Assembly: GCA_021808195.1 (NCBI GenBank)
Contig: JAKBCE010000037.1
Span: 1 to 31,052, forward strand
Direction: 5' to 3'
Length of the DNA stretch: 31,052 nucleotides
Source of the DNA: Pseudomonadota bacterium
GTDB taxonomy: Bacteria; Pseudomonadota; Gammaproteobacteria; Steroidobacterales; Steroidobacteraceae
The stretch's first letter is position 1. The number at the start of each line of letters is the position of its first letter. The translations under genes were made by a program, and so were the position numbers. Shown in pieces: positions 1-9,370 of the stretch. The notes under the pieces are model-generated. The model was not told the origin of the DNA. It did no database searches and saw only the letters and a list, made by a program, of their open reading frames with translations.

Positions 1-126
1 CCCGCCGTTCGTCTCGGCCATCACCTTCGTCAGCGCCGCCGTCAACGTCGTCTTCCCGTGGTCAACGTGCCCGATCGTCCCCACGTTCACATGCGGCTTG
101 CTGCGCTCAAATTTCTCTTTGGACAT
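1..126 (-). CDS. tuf: Elongation factor Tu, N-terminal 42 codons (partial)
   Basis: EF-Tu carries aminoacyl-tRNA to the ribosomal A site in a GTP-dependent way in the cytoplasm. Only the first 42 residues are in the window, and the gene runs off the left edge. The visible part starts at an ATG (126-124) and contains the P-loop GHVDHGKT, which is diagnostic for translational GTPases of the EF-Tu type. It lies 20 bases downstream of the fusA stop, so it is the last visible gene of the rpsL-rpsG-fusA-tuf (str) operon. The 3' end of another tuf gene is at the right edge of the window, so the genome has the duplicated tuf genes common in Proteobacteria. The two copies cannot be compared because opposite ends are visible. 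Confidence 0.97.
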   Translation of the reverse strand, partial: MSKEKFERSKPHVNVGTIGHVDHGKTTLTAALTKVMAETNGG

Positions 127-146
127 GTCTGCTTACCTGATGAAAC

Positions 147-2234
<2,088 letters not shown>

Positions 2235-2278
2235 GATTCGATTCCCTCTGGATCAATGCCCGCCAGGCAACCCGCGGC

Positions 2279-2770
<492 letters not shown>

Positions 2771-3145
2771 TTACTTCTTCGGGCGCTTGGCGCCGTACTT
2801 GGAGCGGCCCTGCTTGCGCTCGCCCACGCCAGCGCAGTCGAGGGTGCCGCGAACGGTGTGATACCGGACACCCGGCAGATCCTTCACGCGGCCGCCGCGA
2901 ATGAGCACCACCGAGTGCTCCTGCAGGTTATGGCCCTCGCCACCGATGTAGCTGGTGACCTCGTAGCCATTGGTGAGGCGCACGCGACACACCTTCCGCA
3001 GGGCGGAATTCGGCTTTTTCGGCGTCGTGGTGTACACACGCGTGCACACGCCGCGCTTTTGGGGCGAAGCCCCAAGCGCGGGCACCTTGGTTTTCTCTGT
3101 TCTCGTTCGGCGCGGTTGCCGGATGAGCTGACCCGTGGTCGCCAT
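2771..3145 (-). CDS. rpsL: 30S ribosomal protein S12
   Basis: S12 sits at the decoding centre and influences accuracy and streptomycin response. The start was set at the ATG at 3145-3143, because it gives the standard 124-residue protein beginning [10 protein letters not shown] and has TTGGAGA just upstream. The reading frame stays open a further 35 codons upstream, but that part does not resemble S12. The invariant segments [20 protein letters not shown] and [17 protein letters not shown] are present, and the lysines equivalent to K43 and K88 are unchanged, which is the streptomycin-sensitive state. It is the first gene of the str operon, about 200 bases downstream of the predicted start of transcription. 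Confidence 0.98.
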   Translation of the reverse strand: MATTGQLIRQPRRTRTEKTKVPALGASPQKRGVCTRVYTTTPKKPNSALRKVCRVRLTNGYEVTSYIGGEGHNLQEHSVVLIRGGRVKDLPGVRYHTVRGTLDCAGVGERKQGRSKYGAKRPKK

Positions 3146-3773
3146 ACTGTCTCCAAGATCCTGCGTTCGAGCGCGGACGGCGCCCCTGGAGTATTCAAAG
3201 GGTGCGCCCGTGCGGTGAGCGGCCGGACGAAAACCGGGCCGCCTGCGCACTGCGCACTGCCATAAGCGCGCTCGTGAGGGTCTGGCCCGGTGTCTGGGTG
3301 TCGCAATTTCAGGGGTCGGTGTGCAGTCGGGCCGACCCGAGAAAGGCCGGCGATTCTAGGGAGGGGGGGACTGGGTGTCAACCGGCATAGCCGGCGAGGC
3401 CACTCTGGCGGTGCAGCGAAGCGCCAGCGGACAGCGCAGCCGGCACCTTTGCCGACGGCTCTTGAGCCGCGGCCCGCGCTGGCCACCCAATCCATCCAAG
3501 GCTCGGCGAAGACCACGACCCAGCACATCCGCCGAGCGCGAGACGAGGTCGGAGCGAAATGGGACAAAATCAGGTGATAGGCGTCTTTTTCCCGACAATC
3601 GGCACTGATTCTCCGACGTTCGCCTCCCGTTTCGTTGCCTCAGCGCGGCGGGCGCCGGCGGAGCCGATCCCGGCATAAACCACCCGCGCGGCCCCGGCAA
3701 CCACGACGCGGATGATAAATTACGGGCACCCGCTGAGACAGCCACCACCACCCCTGCAAGCTGGTCACGCCCG
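3146..3773. other. Divergent intergenic region: str operon leader and upstream sequence
   Basis: This 628-base gap separates rpsL (minus) from the PsiE-like gene (plus). The part at 3146-3346 is the predicted untranslated leader of the str operon. The sigma70 promoter is at 3353-3381. From about 3382 to 3773 I see no convincing gene. Open frames there on both strands are Arg/Pro-rich and have no recognisable domain. An AT-richer patch near 3711-3721 (GATGATAAATTAC) could hold the -10 region of the PsiE-like gene, but no matching -35 box is evident. Confidence 0.55.
3353..3381 (-). promoter_or_regulatory. Sigma70-type promoter of the rpsL-rpsG-fusA-tuf operon
   Basis: On the minus strand a perfect -35 box TTGACA (3381-3376) is followed after exactly 17 bases by TAGAAT (3358-3353), five of six matches to the -10 consensus. 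Transcription should begin near 3346, leaving a leader of about 200 bases before rpsL. The position ahead of the first gene of the operon and the ideal spacing support the call. It implies that the str operon is transcribed on its own here rather than only by read-through from rpoC. Confidence 0.85.
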
Positions 3774-4202
3774 ATGAGAGATCTAATCTTGCGTATCTAC
3801 GACCGCGCCATCGACGTCATCGTCATCGGCCTGGTGCTGGTGATGATCGTGGTGATGGGGTTTGCATTCTTCGACGTCCTGGTCAGCGTCTGGCATCTGA
3901 TCCCGGACGTAAAATCCAACACGGTCAACGCCGATGATTTTCGCGACCTGATCGTCACGGTACTCGATGTGTTCGTGCTGATCGAATTGTTCGGCACGTT
4001 CACCAGCTACGTGCGGACACGGCACGTGCGTCTTACCCAGCTGCTCGACGTGACCGTGGTGTTCGCGTTGCGCGAGCTGCTGGTCAAGTTGTATGCCAAC
4101 TCGTTCGGGACCGAGAAACTGATCGGGCTATGCGTCATCGTGATCTTGCTGGTGCTGGCACGCAGCCTCACCGGGCGAGTCTCGCCATACACCAACACCT
4201 AG
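3774..4202 (+). CDS. PsiE-like membrane protein (phosphate-starvation-inducible E family)
   Basis: A 142-residue membrane protein of the length and layout of the PsiE family (E. coli PsiE is 136 residues), whose function is unknown. Four hydrophobic segments are visible at roughly residues 14-36, 62-82, 89-106 and 114-133. Between them are family-like stretches such as LIELFGTFTSYVRTRHVRLTQ and DVTVVFALRELLVKLY. No Pho box was found upstream, so phosphate control is not supported by the sequence. There is no clear ribosome binding site before the ATG. The gene converges on the DUF6249-like gene. Between them lies a possible 6-bp hairpin (GAGCCG at 4202-4207 pairing with CGGCTC at 4217-4222) without a T run. 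The family assignment is from sequence character only. Confidence 0.7.
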   Translation: MRDLILRIYDRAIDVIVIGLVLVMIVVMGFAFFDVLVSVWHLIPDVKSNTVNADDFRDLIVTVLDVFVLIELFGTFTSYVRTRHVRLTQLLDVTVVFALRELLVKLYANSFGTEKLIGLCVIVILLVLARSLTGRVSPYTNT

Positions 4203-4253
4203 AGCCGCACAGAACTCGGCTCGCCCTCGGGCGCATGCCAGCGACCCGAAGAC

Positions 4254-4733
4254 TCAGAGCCCGCCGGACCTGCCATCCCCGCCATCAGCGCGAGTAGCGA
4301 TGCCCGCCGACGGATTGAGTGCCCGCTCGCGACGCTCCAGAAAATCAATCACGAGCTGCGCCAATCCCCAGGCGACGATGATCAGGCCCCACCAGAAGCT
4401 CTCCCCACCACTGGTTTTCCAGAGCGCCACGGTGATGGCGGCTCCCACCAGCAGCATTTTGATCCCTCGATAGTTCCCGCTTCCCCACTGGTGAGTGCTG
4501 GCGGCCGGCCAGGAGCGCTCGCGAATCATTTCGACCGGCAGTGGCGGCAGCTCGATGCCCTTCTCGATCGCCGCCATGCGCTCGGCGTGATAGAGCTGGA
4601 GCAGCTCGCGCTGGCGGTGGGCCCTGTGATACACGCTGAACATCTGCGAAGCAAAAGCGCCGATGACGGCGATGATCGGAATGAGCAGGGCGAGTGCCCC
4701 CTGACTCACATGCCCCAGAACTGGAATGTCCAT
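4254..4733 (-). CDS. DUF6249-like membrane protein linked to the ECF sigma module
   Basis: A 159-residue protein with one hydrophobic segment near the N terminus (residues 9-32) and two more near 95-130. Between them is a conserved-looking cytoplasmic stretch containing HAERMAAIEKGIELPPLP, which I associate with DUF6249 proteins often found beside ECF sigma factors. The start is the ATG at 4733-4731, because GGAG lies nine bases upstream. An in-frame TTG at 4751 would place that ribosome binding site inside the coding region. Its promoter carries the same GAAACC-N16-GGTATC element as the divergent sigma factor gene, so it is inferred to be a target of that sigma factor. The molecular function is unknown. 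Confidence 0.65.
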   Translation of the reverse strand: MDIPVLGHVSQGALALLIPIIAVIGAFASQMFSVYHRAHRQRELLQLYHAERMAAIEKGIELPPLPVEMIRERSWPAASTHQWGSGNYRGIKMLLVGAAITVALWKTSGGESFWWGLIIVAWGLAQLVIDFLERRERALNPSAGIATRADGGDGRSGGL

Positions 4734-4770
4734 CGATGGGTTCTCCTGCAAAAGGCTTCGCTACCCGTTT

Positions 4771-4798
4771 GATACCCGGCTTGCGCATCGCCGGTTTC
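4771..4798 (-). promoter_or_regulatory. ECF-type promoter of the DUF6249-like gene
   Basis: On the minus strand TGAAACC (core GAAACC, 4798-4793) is followed after 16 bases by GGTATC (4776-4771), then AAA. This layout resembles the GGAACTT-N16-GGTC class read by RpoE-like ECF sigma factors. The same two boxes with the same spacing occur on the opposite strand 17 bases away. The ribosome binding site and ATG of the gene follow at an appropriate distance (leader of about 30 bases). Confidence 0.75.
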
Positions 4799-4815
4799 AA
4801 AAACATGTCGCACAT

Positions 4816-4843
4816 GAAACCAGTGCCGCCCGGTGAGGGTATC
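4816..4843 (+). promoter_or_regulatory. ECF-type promoter of the sigma factor gene (autoregulatory)
   Basis: GAAACC (4816-4821), 16 bases, then GGTATC (4838-4843) followed by AAC. It is identical in both boxes and in spacing to the promoter facing the other way at 4798-4771. The expected start of transcription is about 4850, roughly 50 bases before the proposed GTG start. I found no third copy of the paired motif in the other intergenic regions of this window. Confidence 0.75.
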
Positions 4844-4899
4844 AACGTACAGTCTTGGAATGCCCCGGTGGGCCGCTCCGAGGCACTCAGGGGGGATGC

Positions 4900-5496
4900 G
4901 TGCACGGAACGGTGAGCGAGGACTCCAGCCGGGATCAGGACATCGTGGCGCTCGTAAAGGCAGGCGCGCGGGATCTCGCGTTCGAGACTCTGCTCAAGCG
5001 TTACGAAGGCAAGGTGTACCGTTTGTGCTGTGCGCTGCTGCGCGAGCGGACGCAGGCCGAGGATGCCGCCCAGGAGAGCCTGGTCCGGGTATGGAAGGCG
5101 CTGCCGCGCTACGATGGGCGGGCGGCACTGTCCAGCTGGATCTATGCGATCACCCGCAACCGCTGCCTCACGGCCCTGGAGCGGCGGCGGGCGCTCGAAT
5201 CGCTCGCTGCGTGCAACGAGGTTCCCGCGGCAGAGACGCAGGCAGACGCAGCAGAACCCTGGGATGGACGTGCGGCGCAGCTGCGTGCGCTGATAGAGCG
5301 GCTGCCCGAACGCTCGCGCCGGGTGCTGCTGCTGTATTACTACGAGGAGCGCTCGGTGAGCGAAGTGGCACGCATGCTCGGCTGTCCGCAAGGCACGGCG
5401 AAGACCCAGCTGCATCGCGCCCGCGCCACGCTCGGGGAGATGCTCAAGCGCAGCGGCCTCGATGATCCGGCTTACTGGCAGGAGGATGCCTCATGA
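4900..5496 (+). CDS. ECF-family RNA polymerase sigma factor
   Basis: A group 4 (extracytoplasmic function) sigma factor that redirects RNA polymerase to a small set of stress promoters. Region 2 spans about residues 28-95 and includes AEDAAQESLVRVWKALPRYD and SSWIYAITRNRCL. Region 4, from about residue 137, has the recognition helix segment SVSEVARMLGCPQGTAKTQL. Regions 1 and 3 are absent, as expected. The start is proposed at GTG 4900 (198 residues), behind GGGGGA but with a short spacer. GTG 4912 is an alternative, and the frame is also open to a TTG at 4855. Its stop overlaps the ATG of the next gene by four bases, implying translational coupling. It is inferred to activate its own promoter and that of the divergent DUF6249-like gene. 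Confidence 0.92.
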   Translation: MHGTVSEDSSRDQDIVALVKAGARDLAFETLLKRYEGKVYRLCCALLRERTQAEDAAQESLVRVWKALPRYDGRAALSSWIYAITRNRCLTALERRRALESLAACNEVPAAETQADAAEPWDGRAAQLRALIERLPERSRRVLLLYYYEERSVSEVARMLGCPQGTAKTQLHRARATLGEMLKRSGLDDPAYWQEDAS

Positions 5497-5906
5497 GTGA
5501 CGGCAGACCCGCGGAACTCGCAATCACCCTCGACCAGGCCCTGAGGCATGTGCTGCGCTCGCCTGAGCTCCCACACGATTTCCGCACCCGGTTGCACTCG
5601 GCCCTCACCCGCGCAGGCGAGGTCGACCTCGGCGCGGCGCGCAAGCGGATGGAACGCGAGCGACGTGAGCGGCTCGAGAGGCTAGAGGCGGAGTACGTTC
5701 GGGTCCGGCGCAGCACGCTGCTCACGCTGCTCGGCGCCGCATTTGCTGCCGGTGCCGCCGTGGTACTCGCCCTGCCCTGGCTGCGGGCGCATCTGGGAGT
5801 CTTCGCACCGCTGGCGATCAGCTGGGGCGGCGTCGCGGTCGGATTGGGAATCACCTTTGCCCAGCCGCTGCAGGCACTGCTGCGGCGCTGGTCGGACTCC
5901 CTCTAG
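5493..5906 (+). CDS. Two-helix membrane protein coupled to the ECF sigma factor, candidate anti-sigma factor
   Basis: A 137-residue protein whose ATG overlaps the sigma factor stop (ATGA), a usual arrangement for sigma/anti-sigma pairs. The N-terminal half is soluble. A charged helix follows at about residues 50-75 (Arg/Glu-rich, likely coiled coil, with ERERRERLERLEAEY). Two hydrophobic segments follow at about 77-96 and 103-125. I see no HxxxCxxC zinc-binding anti-sigma motif, so if it restrains the sigma factor it does so with another type of domain. The role is inferred from position and topology only. It could instead be an unrelated envelope protein of the same regulon. Confidence 0.6.
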   Translation: MSDGRPAELAITLDQALRHVLRSPELPHDFRTRLHSALTRAGEVDLGAARKRMERERRERLERLEAEYVRVRRSTLLTLLGAAFAAGAAVVLALPWLRAHLGVFAPLAISWGGVAVGLGITFAQPLQALLRRWSDSL

Positions 5907-6032
5907 ACCCCCGCGACGGTCCGCTCCGATTGCCCCCTGAGCCGCTCGGGCGCGTTCAATTCTCCCGCTCATGGATGCACGGTAGCCCGCGCGCACGGCG
6001 TGCAGCGCCTCTGCGTGCGCGCCAGATGATGG

Positions 6033-6053
6033 GTTATGATTCGCGCTCATAAC
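6033..6053. promoter_or_regulatory. Perfect inverted repeat, possible operator and promoter of the DUF1648 gene
   Basis: GTTATGA (6033-6039), seven bases, then TCATAAC (6047-6053): a perfect 7-bp inverted repeat. It overlaps a -10-like TATGAT (6035-6040, preceded by TGGGT). If it is an operator or promoter, the ATG inside it (6036) is not the start of the downstream gene. Confidence 0.5.
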
Positions 6054-6077
6054 GCCTTGACGCCGAAGAACCCGCCG

Positions 6078-6794
6078 ATGTCCGGACTCGACGCTCCCCC
6101 GAAACGCCTCCCGGCGCTGCGCTTGCCCGGGGGCTGGCTGACCGCCTTGATTCCTCTGATCTGGCTGGCCGGATTGGGCGCCTGGGTCTCGTTGCGCTGG
6201 TCACACCTGCCGCCGATGATCCCGATTCACTGGGACCTCACCGGCATGCCGGACTTCTGGGTACGCCGCTCACCGTCTGTGGTGTGGTCCGTGATCGGCA
6301 CCATGGGTGGAATCTGCCTTGCGTTCATCGCGCTCGCCTGGCTGATGCTGCAGCAGCCACCGCAAACCTCGCGCGCCTCACTCAACGCTGAGCGCGCATT
6401 CCGCCGACAAACCGCGCTGCTGATCGTTGCATCCGCATGGTTCGTCGCCTTCACGCCCGCCTTCAGCTTGCTGCCCTTGCCATTGAGGTCGTTCCGGGCC
6501 TGGATGGCGCTGTTCGCCGCGACATTGCTCACGGGAGCCGTCGCGCTCGTGCGCGCGGGCATTCACATGCAACGCGGCGAGCACACTGCCTCGAGCGACA
6601 GCACCGGCGCACTCCAAGCCGATGAAGGCCGCTGGTATGGGCCGTTCTACTTCAACCGGCGCAATCGGGCACTGTTCCTGCCCAAGCGCAGCGGATTCGG
6701 CTACACGTTCAATTTCGCCAACCCCTGGGCCTGGGTCTTGCTCGCAGTCCTGCTCGGCGCAGCCGTGGCGCTCTCGCGACTCCTCAGGCACTGA
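6078..6794 (+). CDS. DUF1648/DUF5808-like integral membrane protein
   Basis: A 238-residue polytopic membrane protein of unknown function. After a first hydrophobic segment comes the DUF1648-type motif (LPPMIPIHWDLTGMPDFW). Further hydrophobic segments follow, then a C-terminal region resembling DUF5808 (GPFYFNRRNRALFLPKRSGF) and a last helix near the C terminus. Proteins with this domain pair are found in bacteria as SdpI-like or uncharacterised membrane proteins. The start at 6078 (MSGLDAPPKR) was preferred to the in-frame ATG at 6036 because 6036 lies inside a perfect inverted repeat with a -10-like box. Neither has a good ribosome binding site. It stands alone on the plus strand, between the sigma module and the peptidase gene. 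Confidence 0.7.
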   Translation: MSGLDAPPKRLPALRLPGGWLTALIPLIWLAGLGAWVSLRWSHLPPMIPIHWDLTGMPDFWVRRSPSVVWSVIGTMGGICLAFIALAWLMLQQPPQTSRASLNAERAFRRQTALLIVASAWFVAFTPAFSLLPLPLRSFRAWMALFAATLLTGAVALVRAGIHMQRGEHTASSDSTGALQADEGRWYGPFYFNRRNRALFLPKRSGFGYTFNFANPWAWVLLAVLLGAAVALSRLLRH

Positions 6795-7034
6795 CCCGCA
6801 GGCGCCAAACGGCCAGTCCGGGGCGTAACAGCGCACGCCGGCGATCCCTCGTAGCGAATCGCGCCAACGCACTTTTTGTGTGCAAGCCTCTGCCATGACG
6901 ATGGCTGTCGTGGCATGATTCGGCGCGCAACAGGACTCCCGGGTATCACGCCGCGCCCATGCCGTACTGCAGCGAGCACTCGGAGTCACGGTGAACTGCG
7001 TTTAATATCAACAATACAACCGAGATCAACCGTG

Positions 7035-7970
7035 ATGCGCACACGCGGCTCCGGACTGCTCGCCCTGACCCTGATCAGCGTTCTCAGCGCCGGCTTCGGC
7101 TGGGGCACGGCAGTCCAGGCCGCCACCCGGCACTACGTGCCCCATCGCTATGTGCGTCATCACTACGTACGCCACCGGTACATTCGACACCACGCGCAGC
7201 GAGTGAGTCATCCTTACGTGCGCTCGCGGGAAGCCTTCGTCTATGACGCCACCCGGGCGAGGGTGCTGTATGCGAAGCGCTCGACCGGTATCACGCCCAT
7301 CGCCTCGATCAGCAAGCTGATGACGACATTGGTGGTGGCGGAGGCGCACCAGCCGCTCAATCAGCGCTTGCAGGTCACTCGCGCGGACTGGACGCCGTAT
7401 TCACACCTGCCTATCGGTATCTGGTTGACGCGGGCGCAGCTGTTTCACCTGGCGCTGATGTCCTCGGAGAATCGGGCGGCACGCACACTGTGCAACGATT
7501 ACCCTGGGGGACTACACGCCTGCGTGCGGGCCATGAACGCCAAAGCCCGCGCGCTCGGCATGATGCACACACATTTCGTCGAGCCGACCGGCCTGTCGCC
7601 GAGCAATGTCTCAACACCCGCGGACCTGGCCAAGCTCGTCATGGCCGCTGCGCACAACCCGATCATTCGCCGCTATTCGACCAGTCCGGGCTACACCGTC
7701 CATGACGGGCGCTGGCGGCTGCCGTACTACCCGACCGACCCGTTGGTCCGCAACCGCTGGTGGCACATCGTGGTGCAGAAGACCGGCTTCACGAATCCGG
7801 CCGGTCAGTGCCTCGTGCTCGATACGTACATCGACCACCACAACATCGTCATGGTGCTGATGCACTCGTGGGGCAAATACACTCGCACGGCCGATGCCAT
7901 GCGCGTCAAGCAGTGGCTGCAGGTGCATCTGTTGCGCCATCACTGGCCGACGGTCGCGGCCCGAATGTGA
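7035..7970 (+). CDS. pbpG: PBP7-type D-alanyl-D-alanine endopeptidase/carboxypeptidase (peptidase S11)
   Basis: A periplasmic penicillin-binding peptidase that trims or cleaves D-Ala-containing cross-links in peptidoglycan. The 311-residue product starts at ATG 7035 with a signal peptide (hydrophobic residues 8-25, likely cut after AVQA, residue 29). All three S11 active-site motifs are present: SISK at 91-94 (nucleophile S91), SEN at 144-146 and KTG at 249-251. Between the signal peptide and the domain lie four pentapeptide repeats rich in Tyr, His and Arg, which are unusual for the family. The frame is open 53 codons upstream, but that part lacks a signal peptide. The 240 bases before the gene hold an AT-rich patch (TTTAATATCAACAATAC, 7001-7017) that may be the promoter. 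The name pbpG is by family resemblance. Confidence 0.85.
   Translation: MRTRGSGLLALTLISVLSAGFGWGTAVQAATRHYVPHRYVRHHYVRHRYIRHHAQRVSHPYVRSREAFVYDATRARVLYAKRSTGITPIASISKLMTTLVVAEAHQPLNQRLQVTRADWTPYSHLPIGIWLTRAQLFHLALMSSENRAARTLCNDYPGGLHACVRAMNAKARALGMMHTHFVEPTGLSPSNVSTPADLAKLVMAAAHNPIIRRYSTSPGYTVHDGRWRLPYYPTDPLVRNRWWHIVVQKTGFTNPAGQCLVLDTYIDHHNIVMVLMHSWGKYTRTADAMRVKQWLQVHLLRHHWPTVAARM
7134..7193 (+). repeat. Four in-frame 15-bp repeats coding Tyr/His/Arg pentapeptides
   Basis: Residues 34-53 of the PBP7-type peptidase read YVPHR, YVRHH, YVRHR and YIRHH in direct succession, consensus Y-[VI]-[RP]-H-[RH]. The DNA copies have diverged at synonymous positions, so the repeat seems kept at the protein level. 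The segment is directly behind the predicted signal peptide cleavage site. Confidence 0.8.
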
Positions 7971-8009
7971 GCCGGCGCGGCCGGGCCGGACGCGCGCGGG
8001 TGGCGCGCT

Positions 8010-9287
8010 TCATTCGGCGAGTGGCGCGGAGGCGAAGCGGATGGCGCGGAGGCGCGGCCGCGTCAGACAGAAAGCTGCAATCACGGACAGTGACAGCCCC
8101 ATGCCCAGCAGCAACGTGGGCAACGCCAGCACCTTGAGCAGTCCACCGGCAAGCGCCGCCGAGAGCGGCGCAAGACCGAGGAACGTGAACATCACCAGGC
8201 TCATGGTGCGCCCCATCAATGCCTGGGGCACCCGGCGCTGCAGCCAGGTCAGCATCGCGATCTGAATGGTGCCTTGCAGCAATCCGGTCACCGCCAGCAG
8301 ACTCACGCCGCTCCCCAGCCCATGCACACTGCTCAACGCGGCCACGGCCAGCCCGCTGAGCGCATCGCCGCCGAGCAGCATCAGGCCGAGCCGCCCGCCG
8401 GTCAGGCGGGTCAACCGACCCGAGACGAAGCTGCCCAGGAGCATCCCGGCGCCATTGGCCGTCATTAGGATGCCGAACGCGGCAGCGCCCTGGTGCATCC
8501 GGGTTCGGGCGAGCACTGGCAGGGCAACCTGCAGCGGACCACCGACCAGCACCGAGCCGGCGGCGAAGTAGCCGATCAGCGCCCGCAGCGGCGGATCGCG
8601 CCACAGGGAGCGAAAGCCCTCGAGAAGGTTGGCGAAAATCCCCCCGCTGAGCACCGGCGGCTGCCGATCGCTCGCGACCCGGATCAGCAGCAGTGAGACG
8701 ACCGAGATCAGGAAACTCAGCGCATCGACGGCGAACGCGATGCCGGTGCCGCGCACGCCGTGCGGCGCCCCGGCACCCGAGGCGACCCTGATCACGAATC
8801 CGGCCAGCGCCGGTCCGATGATCAGGCTCAGCTGGCGCGCGCCCATCATCAGCGAGTTGGCCGCATGCAGTTGATCGGAGCCGAGCTGCTGCGGCAGCAG
8901 TGAGCCGCCGGCCGGATAGGCGAAGGCAGTAGACAAGCCGATACCTGCCGCCAACGCATACAGCATCCACATGTGCAGCACACCCTGCAGCACCAGGATG
9001 GCCAGCAGACCGACCAGGACGGCGTTGACTGCCCGCGCACTGAGCAGCACGCGACGCGGCGACATCCGATCGACGACCGCTCCGCCGATGAGCATGAACA
9101 CGGCGCGCGGCAGTGCCATCACGGCGAGCACCAGCCCCAGCTGCGCCGGATCGCCCGTCAGCTGCAGCACCAGCCAGGGCAGCGCCACCAGGGTGAACTG
9201 ATCGCCGATGGCCGAGATCGAGCTGCCGGTAAAGAGCAGCCGGAAGGAACGGTTCGCAAACGGCGAAGATCCAGGTCGTCCGTCCAC
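8010..9287 (-). CDS. MFS transporter, probable drug/metabolite exporter
   Basis: A 425-residue major facilitator superfamily protein with about twelve hydrophobic segments, resembling the DHA3-type exporters. The first segments carry SISAIGDQFTLVALPWLVLQ, and the loop between helices 2 and 3 has DRMSPRRVLL, the MFS motif A region. The start is placed at GTG 9287-9285 because GAGG lies six bases upstream and the protein then begins VDGRPGSSPFANRSF. The frame is open upstream into the preceding gene, but that part is not MFS-like. It is the last gene of a minus-strand run behind a quinone oxidoreductase (83 bases away, with a hairpin between). The substrate cannot be told. Confidence 0.85.
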   Translation of the reverse strand: MDGRPGSSPFANRSFRLLFTGSSISAIGDQFTLVALPWLVLQLTGDPAQLGLVLAVMALPRAVFMLIGGAVVDRMSPRRVLLSARAVNAVLVGLLAILVLQGVLHMWMLYALAAGIGLSTAFAYPAGGSLLPQQLGSDQLHAANSLMMGARQLSLIIGPALAGFVIRVASGAGAPHGVRGTGIAFAVDALSFLISVVSLLLIRVASDRQPPVLSGGIFANLLEGFRSLWRDPPLRALIGYFAAGSVLVGGPLQVALPVLARTRMHQGAAAFGILMTANGAGMLLGSFVSGRLTRLTGGRLGLMLLGGDALSGLAVAALSSVHGLGSGVSLLAVTGLLQGTIQIAMLTWLQRRVPQALMGRTMSLVMFTFLGLAPLSAALAGGLLKVLALPTLLLGMGLSLSVIAAFCLTRPRLRAIRFASAPLAE

Positions 9288-9334
9288 GCAGACCTCGGGC
9301 TGGAAACCTCTCGGTCCACCATGATGCCTGTGCG

Positions 9335-9360
9335 GCCCACCGGAGTCATTGCCGGTGGGC
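9335..9360 (-). other. 9-bp perfect hairpin between the quinone oxidoreductase and MFS genes
   Basis: GCCCACCGG (9335-9343) and CCGGTGGGC (9352-9360) form a perfect 9-bp stem with an 8-base loop, about 11 bases after the oxidoreductase stop. There is no T run on either strand. It may be a weak attenuator or an RNA-stabilising 3' end rather than a full terminator, and so may lower expression of the exporter. Confidence 0.5.
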
Positions 9361-9370
9361 GCAAGGTGGC

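Noticed and set aside
3382..3773. Several 60-130 codon frames in the rpsL-PsiE gap
   Set aside because: Arg/Pro-rich on both strands, no ribosome binding site or domain; best read as non-coding.
6942..6947. A third copy of the ECF -10 box GGTATC upstream of the peptidase gene
   Set aside because: The -35 position (6920-6925) reads TCGGCG, not GAAACC, so the pair is not present.
7134..7193. CRISPR-like tandem repeat
   Set aside because: The repeats are only 15 bases, contiguous without spacers and in frame within a gene; they code for a peptide repeat.
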